Below, piece after piece: positions 57,940 through 64,000 of a DNA stretch of 64,000 nt (positions within the stretch are counted from its first letter, which is position 1; each line of letters begins with the position of its first letter). A program made the position numbers and the translations under genes. The notes beneath the pieces are model-generated. The model saw only the letters and a list, made by a program, of their open reading frames with translations. It did no database searches and was not told where the DNA came from. The stretch is taken from contig JAEWRI010000031.1 of the NCBI GenBank assembly GCA_023460085.1, forward strand, positions 124,001 through 188,000, given 5' to 3'. Origin of the DNA: Bacillota bacterium (GTDB lineage: Bacteria; Bacillota; Clostridia; Christensenellales; SZUA-584).

Positions 57940-60408
57940 GTGAAGGGTTTGGACGATAAAACGAAGACAGTTCAAACAGCCGCGGAGGAGAATACGCCTT
58001 TAATTCAAATCAACCATTTGAGGAAGGTATATTATCCGACTGTCGCGGTGAATGATGTGAGCCTCTCCATCAGGCAGGGCGACATCTTTGCGCTGATAGG
58101 CGCCAATGGCGCTGGTAAAAGCACGTTGATTAAGATGCTCTCCGGTGTTGTCTGCAGTGACGCGGGCGAGTTGCTGGTGGATGGAAAGCCGGTGGATCTT
58201 GCGCATTATCATCCGGCGGCGGCAAGGAACCTCGGTATCCGGGTCGTGCACCAGGAGCTGTCGCTGTGCAAAAACATGACGGTCTATGAAAACTTCTATA
58301 TAGAGCAGGCACAGAATTTCAAAAAGGCCTTCGGCTGGCGCAAACAGGCGCAGGCGCTCGCAAAGGCTGCGCTGGATAAGGTGTTTCCGGGCAACACCAT
58401 CGATGTGACGGCGGGGCTGGATACGCTCAGCATCGCGCAGCAGCAGATGGTGGAGATTGCGCGGGCTACCAGCGATAAAAAAATGCGTCTGATGATTCTG
58501 GATGAACCGACCTCCTCGCTGCCGATGGAGCAGACCCAGCAGCTTCAAAGCTATCTGGTGCGCACGGCAAAGGAAGGCATGACATATATTTATATCTCCC
58601 ACCGCCTCAACGAAGTCACCGAGATTGCCAGCTATGTGTACATCATGCAGAACGGCAACGAGAAGTGGAAGGGCGGAGTTCATGAGACCAGCGAAGAGCA
58701 TATGGTCAGGATCATGGGCGAGGGGATAGACAGCGATAACGAAATCTCCGCGAATTCTGAGTATACCATTCCCGCGCAAAATAAAAATGTCAGCGTGGAG
58801 TGCGCCAGCTACTGCTCCCGGAAGCTCAGCAATGTCAGCTTCTCCGCCTATGGCGGGCAGATTGTGGGACTGACGGGTCTGGAGGGCAACGGTCAGCTGG
58901 AGCTGCTGCAGGAAATTTTCACGAAGGCCGGAAAAAAGAAGTCCGGCATGGCTGTGAAGGGCAAGGTAGCCTATGTGGCCGGGGACAGAAAGAAGGAAGG
59001 CATTTTCCCGCTCTGGTCCATTGCCGACAATCAGGCCATCACCAAGGCGGCCCGCGGGCGGCTGTTCAAGCACCTCAGCAAGAAGTGGTTTGCCGAGGCG
59101 GTGGAGCATTGGTATAATAAGCTGCATATCAAAAGCGACGGTACGGAAGCGCTCATCACCAGCCTTTCCGGCGGCAACCAGCAAAAGGTGCTGATAGCGC
59201 GGGCGCTGGTGGCGGACGCGGACATCATACTGCTGGACGATCCCACGCGCGGCATCGATCAGCCGACCAAAAACGCGCTTTACGCGTTGTTCCGCGAAGC
59301 GGCCGCCAGCGGCAAGCTGGTCATTTGGCGCACCTCCGACGACGCGGAGCTGAAATTTTGCACCAACCAGATGGTGCTCAAAAACGGCTGCATCGTGGGC
59401 GCGTTCGACAATGTGAGCCACGAGGCCATGATGTCGCTGATGTTCAACACCTCCGATAAAAAACAGGCGGACGTCGCGCAACCGAAAAAGAAGTTCACCA
59501 TGCCGCTGTTCACCTTCGCGCTTATCGCGATGATTGTAATCTATGGCATCTGCTCGGTGCAATCGCCGCTGCTGCTGAGCAAATACGGGCTACAGCTGAT
59601 GGTGGTGGGCTTTGCGTCGCTGTTGCTTTGCTCCATCGGCCAGACGTTTATTATCGGGCTGGGCCATGTGGATTTGGGCATCGGCAATTTCTGCGGACTG
59701 GTGAACGTGCTGTGCTGCACCTTGCTGTACGAGCGCCCGCTGCTGGGCGGACTGCTGCTCCTCGCTTCGTTCCTCATGTATCCGCTCATGGGATATATCA
59801 TCTGCAAGCGCAAGGTTCCGGCGATTATCGTTACGCTGGGCGCGTCGTTTGTATGGTACGGCCTGGCGCTGTCGCTGCAGGATATGCCCGGCGGCACCTG
59901 CCCGGAATGGATTCGTACTGCGATGTATACCAACACGCCGTTTCTCAACACGCTGTCGTTCTGGCTGGTTGCGCTGGCGGCCGTTGCCATACTGTTCTAC
60001 CGCTCACGCTATGGCACAGTGCTGCGCGGCTTTGGGAACAATGAAAACGCGATGATGAATTCCGGCTGGAGCCAGACGAAGGCGTATATGGCAGTGTATT
60101 CTCTGGCGGGCTTTTTCGCGCTGATGGCCGGGGTTACGACGTCCGCCATCAACAACGCGTCCGACTCGTCTGCGTCCGGAACGTATACGCTGCTGTCCGT
60201 GGCATCCGTCATCATCGGCGGCGGCTATTTCTCGGGCGGCGTGGTCACCATATTCGGCGCGCTGTGCGGCGCGGTGAGCCTCACGATGATCAGCGTGCTG
60301 CTGGGGCTGCTCCGCGTGAGCACCGATTTTACCGCATCCATACAGGGGCTGGTGCTCATTGCGATACTGTCATTGCGGCTGCTGAAGAGAAGAGGTGCAA
60401 AAGCATGA
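57940..60408 (+). CDS. Fused sugar ABC ATPase (two domains) and permease
   Basis: 822 residues from GTG 57940; TTG 57949 has a good GGGGTGA site, and ATG 57898 is possible but unsupported. First ABC domain (about 15-250): Walker A GANGAGKST, Walker B LMILDEPTSSLP. Second (about 280-510): degenerate Walker A GLEGNGQLE, signature LSGGNQQKVLIARAL, Walker B IILLDDPTRGID with Asp in the catalytic Glu position. From about 530 a BPD_transp_2 permease follows in the same frame, with about eight spans and IIGLGHVDLGIGNFCGLVN in place of GxIDLSVG. RbsA-RbsC-type fusions are rare; the single frame shows no sign of an error. Confidence 0.92.
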   Translation: MKGLDDKTKTVQTAAEENTPLIQINHLRKVYYPTVAVNDVSLSIRQGDIFALIGANGAGKSTLIKMLSGVVCSDAGELLVDGKPVDLAHYHPAAARNLGIRVVHQELSLCKNMTVYENFYIEQAQNFKKAFGWRKQAQALAKAALDKVFPGNTIDVTAGLDTLSIAQQQMVEIARATSDKKMRLMILDEPTSSLPMEQTQQLQSYLVRTAKEGMTYIYISHRLNEVTEIASYVYIMQNGNEKWKGGVHETSEEHMVRIMGEGIDSDNEISANSEYTIPAQNKNVSVECASYCSRKLSNVSFSAYGGQIVGLTGLEGNGQLELLQEIFTKAGKKKSGMAVKGKVAYVAGDRKKEGIFPLWSIADNQAITKAARGRLFKHLSKKWFAEAVEHWYNKLHIKSDGTEALITSLSGGNQQKVLIARALVADADIILLDDPTRGIDQPTKNALYALFREAAASGKLVIWRTSDDAELKFCTNQMVLKNGCIVGAFDNVSHEAMMSLMFNTSDKKQADVAQPKKKFTMPLFTFALIAMIVIYGICSVQSPLLLSKYGLQLMVVGFASLLLCSIGQTFIIGLGHVDLGIGNFCGLVNVLCCTLLYERPLLGGLLLLASFLMYPLMGYIICKRKVPAIIVTLGASFVWYGLALSLQDMPGGTCPEWIRTAMYTNTPFLNTLSFWLVALAAVAILFYRSRYGTVLRGFGNNENAMMNSGWSQTKAYMAVYSLAGFFALMAGVTTSAINNASDSSASGTYTLLSVASVIIGGGYFSGGVVTIFGALCGAVSLTMISVLLGLLRVSTDFTASIQGLVLIAILSLRLLKRRGAKA

Positions 60409-61394
60409 ACAATGCGAAGATAAAGGGCTTTTTGAACCGAAACGGCATCTGGCTTTTTGCCGCAGCCGGGTGTGTGGTGCTGTGGATCATCATGGGCGCT
60501 GCCGGTAACGGGATTAACTTCAAATCGCTGGTGGACAACGCCTATACCGCGTCGTTCCTCGCGATTGCGGGCCTTGCGCAGATGCTCGTCGTCACCACGG
60601 GGCGCGGTGCTATCGACATGTCCATTCCGGGCATGATTACGCTGGGCGCGTATGTGAACATGGGGCTGTGCAACGGACAGGACAGCATGATTATTCCGTC
60701 GCTGTTCGTGGTGATCGCGGCGGGCGTGCTGGTCGGCTTCCTGAACAGCATGATGGTCATTCACCTCGGCATCCCCGCCATCATCACGACCATGGCGATG
60801 AACTACATCATCGTCACGGGCACCATGCTGATAGACCATAACTTCAACGTGTTCACCATTCCGCCCATACTGAAGGGCTTTGTGAGCGCGCGGATCGCGG
60901 GTATTCCCATCATGATAGGCGTTGTGATATTGCTGGCGCTGCTGATCAATTTCCTGCTTCGATCCACGACTTACGGCAAGTCGCTGCTGGCGATGGGGCA
61001 GAACCGGGACGCGGCGCGGCTGGCGGGCGTCCGGGTGGTGAAGGTGGAAATACTGACATATATCTTTGCGTCCGTGCTGGCAGGCATTGCAGGGGCGCTC
61101 ATATCGGCCCGTGTGACGGGCGCATACCTCGGCATGGGAAACAACTATCAGATGGAGAGCATCGCGTGCATCGTGGTGGGCGGTACGCTGATGTCGGGCG
61201 GGCGCGCCAACGCGGCGGGCACGCTGGTGGGCTCGCTGTTCCTGTACATGATCATTTCCGCCATGCAGCTGATGGGGGCCGACGCGGGCATACAGAGCGT
61301 GGTGAAGGGGCTGCTCATCGTCATCGTGCTGCTGATAGGCGCTTCGGAGAGAAGCAAACGGTACAAGATGGCACCGCGGGCCAAGGTTTCATAA
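60405..61394 (+). CDS. Ribose-type ABC permease
   Basis: 329 residues, ATGA-coupled to the fusion gene. BPD_transp_2: LVVTTGRGAIDMSIPGMITLGAYVNMGL, a variant of the family GxIDLSVG region, GIPAIITTMAMNYIIVTG, RDAARLAGVRVVKVEILTYIFASVLAGIAGAL and SIACIVVGGTLMSGGRANAAGTLVG. Expected to pair with the permease half of the fusion protein as a heterodimer. Confidence 0.93.
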   Translation: MNNAKIKGFLNRNGIWLFAAAGCVVLWIIMGAAGNGINFKSLVDNAYTASFLAIAGLAQMLVVTTGRGAIDMSIPGMITLGAYVNMGLCNGQDSMIIPSLFVVIAAGVLVGFLNSMMVIHLGIPAIITTMAMNYIIVTGTMLIDHNFNVFTIPPILKGFVSARIAGIPIMIGVVILLALLINFLLRSTTYGKSLLAMGQNRDAARLAGVRVVKVEILTYIFASVLAGIAGALISARVTGAYLGMGNNYQMESIACIVVGGTLMSGGRANAAGTLVGSLFLYMIISAMQLMGADAGIQSVVKGLLIVIVLLIGASERSKRYKMAPRAKVS

Positions 61395-61407
61395 AGGGGG
61401 GCTTTTT

Positions 61408-62163
61408 ATGATTATAGACGCGCACGTCCATTTGGGCGAAGACGTGGTATTCGACGAAGTCAACACGGAGGAAGAACTGATCCGCTATTATGACGAGTTC
61501 AATCTCGACGGCGGCATCATACAGCCGTTTATCCCGAGGCCGTATATTTCGGAGCATGTTAAAATACACGACCGTATCGCGGATTTCTGCAGAAAGATGG
61601 CGCCCCGCAAAAAATTCTTCGGTATGGCGTCCATCAATCCTCACTTCTTTCCGGAGGACTATGATGCGGAGGCATGCCGCTGCGTCAGGGAGCTGGGGTT
61701 CGTCGCGATCAAGATAACGCCCATCGCGCACGCGTGCCACCCGTCCTCCAGAGACGCTTACCATGTTTACGAGGTCTGCAGGGAACTGAAAGTTCCGCTG
61801 ATGATTCATACCGGCAACGGCATCCCGTTTGCCGATCCCACCAGCGTATACCGCGGGGCCAAGGATCATCCTGACGTGACAGTCATTCTGGCGCACGCGG
61901 GTTCGGAGTCGTTTCATCAGCAGGCGAGGTTGCTGGCGCGCACGCTGGACAACGTGTATCTGGAGCCCAGCTGGTGCGGCACCAACGCCGTAAAGCATAT
62001 GATTGAAGAGGTGGGATGCGGCAAGATACTGTTCTCATCCGATAATTTGGACCAGATACCGGTGGAGCTGGCGAAATACCGGCAGGTCATTAAAAACGAG
62101 GACGATCTGGAAAAGGTCATGTGGAAAAACGCAAATCGCCTGTTCAAGCTGAATTTGGAATAA
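61408..62163 (+). CDS. Amidohydrolase-family TIM-barrel hydrolase
   Basis: 251 residues, AAAGGGGGG before ATG 61408. Amidohydrolase_2 pattern: IIDAHVHLGEDV (H-x-H on strand 1), GMASINPHFFPEDYD, GFVAIKITPIAHACHPSS, LMIHTGNGIPFADP (His on strand 5), VTVILAHAGS (His on strand 6) and GCGKILFSSDNLDQIP (Asp on strand 8). Members include decarboxylases and lactonases. In this operon a lactonase opening a sugar lactone is the natural guess. Confidence 0.88.
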   Translation: MIIDAHVHLGEDVVFDEVNTEEELIRYYDEFNLDGGIIQPFIPRPYISEHVKIHDRIADFCRKMAPRKKFFGMASINPHFFPEDYDAEACRCVRELGFVAIKITPIAHACHPSSRDAYHVYEVCRELKVPLMIHTGNGIPFADPTSVYRGAKDHPDVTVILAHAGSESFHQQARLLARTLDNVYLEPSWCGTNAVKHMIEEVGCGKILFSSDNLDQIPVELAKYRQVIKNEDDLEKVMWKNANRLFKLNLE

Positions 62164-62234
62164 GGACGGGCAAGAACCGACGTTTCGGAGAGAAGGCCGG
62201 AATAGTCCGGAGATTCAACAAAGGAGTGCAGCAT

Positions 62235-63194
62235 ATGAAGATTGTCATACTGGACGGGTATACGGAGAACCCGGGAGACTTAAGCTGGAGTGGTCTTGAA
62301 AAGCTGGGGGAACTGACTGTGTACGACCGTACGCCGCGCGATAAGGCCGCCGAAAGGATTGGAGACGCGGAAGCGGTTTATACGAACAAAACGCCCATCT
62401 CGCGGGAAGTGATACAAGAGTGCCCCAATATCAAATTTATCGGCATGCTGTCCACCGGTTTTGATGTGGTGGATGTCGCCACGGCCAAGGAAAAGGGAAT
62501 TGCGGTATGCAACATCCCTACCTACGGAACCGCTGCGGTGGGACAGTTCGCCATCGCGCTGCTGCTGGAGATTTGTCATCATATCGGGCACCACGACAAA
62601 GCCGTGCACGAAGGAGCCTGGGAAAACAGCGCGGACTGGTGCTTCTGGGATTACCCGCTGATTGAGCTCAGCGGAAAGACGATGGGCATCATCGGCTATG
62701 GCCGCATCGGCCAGGCGACCGGCGCCGTCGCGCAGGCGATGGGCATGAAGGTGCTGGCATACGACGCGTACAAGAACCCGGCACTGGAGAGCGATAGCTG
62801 CCAATACACGGACATGGACACCCTGCTCGCCGCCTCCGACGTGATCGCGCTGCACTGCCCGCTGACGCCGGAGACCAGAGGCCTCATCAACCGCGACAGC
62901 ATCGCCAGAATGAAGGACGGTGTTATACTGCTCAACAACAGCAGGGGGCCGCTGATAGCGGAGCAGGACCTCGCGGACGCGCTCAACTCGGGCAAGGTGT
63001 ATGCCGCGGGTCTGGATGTGGTATCCTCCGAGCCGATACGCGGGGATAACCCGCTGCTGAAAGCCAAGAACTGCATCATCACGCCGCACATCAGCTGGGC
63101 TCCGAAGGAGAGCCGCCAGCGGCTGATGGATATCGCGGTGGACAATCTTGTTCGCTTCCTCGCGGGGGATCCCGTTAATGTAGTCAACAGGTAA
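62235..63194 (+). CDS. D-2-hydroxyacid dehydrogenase (glycerate/hydroxypyruvate reductase-like)
   Basis: 319 residues, AAAGGAGTGC before ATG 62235. NAD fold with GKTMGIIGYGRIGQATGAVAQAMGMKVLAYD, catalytic Arg in LLNNSRGPLIAEQDLADAL, Glu in VVSSEPIRGDNPLL and His in NCIITPHISWAPKESRQ, giving the usual Arg-Glu-His triad. HprA-like throughout. It may reduce hydroxypyruvate or an oxo-acid formed in the pathway. Last gene before a terminator. Confidence 0.93.
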   Translation: MKIVILDGYTENPGDLSWSGLEKLGELTVYDRTPRDKAAERIGDAEAVYTNKTPISREVIQECPNIKFIGMLSTGFDVVDVATAKEKGIAVCNIPTYGTAAVGQFAIALLLEICHHIGHHDKAVHEGAWENSADWCFWDYPLIELSGKTMGIIGYGRIGQATGAVAQAMGMKVLAYDAYKNPALESDSCQYTDMDTLLAASDVIALHCPLTPETRGLINRDSIARMKDGVILLNNSRGPLIAEQDLADALNSGKVYAAGLDVVSSEPIRGDNPLLKAKNCIITPHISWAPKESRQRLMDIAVDNLVRFLAGDPVNVVNR

Positions 63195-63318
63195 TCCGCC
63201 CGGAATTCACCCTGAATCACGGACGGATCCGCAGAGCCGCGGGGGAATTCCTCCTCCCCGCCGGTGTTGAATGGCATCCGAAACCAACCGGAGCCAGGGA
63301 GCCATGCAGCTCCGAATC

Positions 63319-63359
63319 AGCCCTGGGAAGCGATACGCAACCGCTTGCCGGGGCTTTTG
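63319..63359 (+). terminator. Intrinsic terminator
   Basis: AGCCCTGGGAAGCG (63319-63332) pairs with CGCTTGCCGGGGCT (63342-63355) with one mismatch and one G-T pair, followed by TTTTGTTT. Confidence 0.75.
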
Positions 63360-63375
63360 TTTGTACGGATATTCC

Positions 63376-63404
63376 TTGACCTCATGGGGAAAGTGGGACA
63401 TAAT
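63376..63404 (+). promoter_or_regulatory. Promoter of the SDR gene
   Basis: TTGACC (63376-63381), 17 bases, CATAAT (63399-63404). Followed by a leader of about 265 bases. Confidence 0.7.
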
Positions 63405-63410
63405 GGACGC

Positions 63411-63677
63411 AGGGACTCCCGCACTGGAAACATACCTATTGGGTTAAATGCCCCATACTTTATACATCTGCTCCCCCAGCTGAAGATGTTTTAACGATAG
63501 TGCTTCATCAACTGAGCATATGAAATAGCCCACGGCAGAAGATGGATACGAGCTTGGCAAAGTGCCGCCAGCTCTTATCTGCCGTTCGTTCGAATCAGCG
63601 CATGTCAGCTGTGGCTGCAGCTTCAGGAATCGAAACGAAAGGAGTGCGTTACCGTAGCCCGGTAACCGACGGGGACG
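63411..63677 (+). other. Long structured leader before the SDR gene
   Basis: Gene-free. It contains a nested stem CGGCAGA/TCTGCCG (63533-63539 with 63578-63584) enclosing GAGCT/AGCTC and GGCA/TGCC, and a looser TTCG-rich pairing further on. No known riboswitch class recognised. Confidence 0.4.
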
Positions 63678-64000
63678 ATGGAAAGATTGAAAGGAAAGAG
63701 AGCGGTGATCACGGGAGGAGGCAGCGGCATCGGCCGTGCCGCAGCGCTGCTGTTTGCGGGAGAGGGTGCGTTCGTTTATGTTCTGGAAGTGGGCGAAGCT
63801 GCCGGAAAAGAAACGATTCAGCTGGTGAAGGAAGCGGGCGGCGACGCGGAATTCATTCGCGTGGATATATCTGAGAGGGACGAGGTTGAAGCGGCTTTTC
63901 TGCAAATCGGCGGGAGCGGCGGCATAGATATCCTGTATAACAACGCTTCTGTTTTCTGGGGCACCCGGGACGCCGCACTCGAGAACCTGGATATGGATGT
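63678..64000 (+). CDS. Short-chain dehydrogenase/reductase, cut by window end
   Basis: 107 codons visible, ATG 63678 after GACGGGGA. Rossmann start KRAVITGGGSGIGRAAALLFAGEGA (TGxxxGxG), then DAEFIRVDISERDEV and DILYNNASVFWGTRD, the NNAG-like strand 4 motif with Ser replacing Gly. Likely oxidises a hydroxyl of a sugar or polyol; it could supply the first step for the preceding operon. The catalytic Ser-Tyr-Lys lies beyond the window. Confidence 0.9.
   Translation, partial: MERLKGKRAVITGGGSGIGRAAALLFAGEGAFVYVLEVGEAAGKETIQLVKEAGGDAEFIRVDISERDEVEAAFLQIGGSGGIDILYNNASVFWGTRDAALENLDMD

Noticed and set aside
59440..59560. Possible frameshift or missed stop joining ATPase and permease
   Set aside because: The frame is continuous through a plausible Lys-rich linker, and downstream permease motifs are in the same frame, so fusion is the simpler reading.
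58000..59562. 520-codon open frame on the minus strand
   Set aside because: Antisense to the ABC fusion gene and without family motifs.

Overview
The window looks like a chromosomal segment of a moderately GC-rich, low-redundancy Gram-positive anaerobe of the class Clostridia, perhaps Christensenellales or a related gut lineage. The evidence is a Veg homologue, GGAGG-type ribosome sites, lipoproteins with clostridial lipoboxes, YesM/YesN-type two-component pairs, a SipW-type signal peptidase with TasA-like substrates, a class B sortase and a mannose-family PTS. This taxonomic call is inference only. I see no transposase, phage gene, rRNA or CRISPR array.

Layout. 1-4080 holds housekeeping and small genes: partial lipoate ligase, a Cys-rich mini-protein, an MntR-type repressor with a small membrane protein, an SOS-like operator, veg, a hypothetical protein, a methyltransferase and tRNA-Thr(GGT). 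4461-12374 is one surface-fibre locus: sipW, four TasA-like SipW-dependent proteins, a large vWA/Cna-B-like protein, an NPDTN-motif wall protein and sortase B. 12371-21921 is a sugar sensing and uptake locus: AraC-type regulator, sensor kinase and a translationally coupled binding protein, followed by a YtfQRT-YjfF-type ABC transporter. 22197-31412 is an oligosaccharide locus: LacI regulator, GH3 glycosidase, a CUT1 ABC transporter without ATPase, and a second kinase/regulator pair. Two copies of one palindromic operator flank lacI-GH3.

31679-35680 (minus strand) is a glpA/glpB-like/DUF1667 operon with a DeoR repressor. It is divergent from a Liv-type ABC operon (36020-44055) that continues into an unrecognised barrel-like protein, a cupin, an FGGY kinase and a flavin reductase. 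44264-52963 is an RpiR-controlled and apparently self-contained mannose-family PTS: IIA, IIB, IIC, IID, aldolase, two alcohol dehydrogenases, plus its own HPr and Enzyme I. 53031 to the window end is a GntR/FCD-controlled operon: split transketolase, an ApnO-like oxidoisomerase, a ribose-type binding protein, an unusual ATPase-permease fusion, a second permease, an amidohydrolase, a D-2-hydroxyacid dehydrogenase, and after a separate promoter a truncated SDR.

The window is therefore a run of five self-regulated carbohydrate or polyol modules beside a cell-surface fibre locus. The most novel-looking elements are the sugar/sugar-acid module at 53-64 kb with its ABC fusion, and the SipW-TasA-vWA-sortase B fibre locus. 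Gene starts, operators and promoters were read by eye; no similarity search was run.
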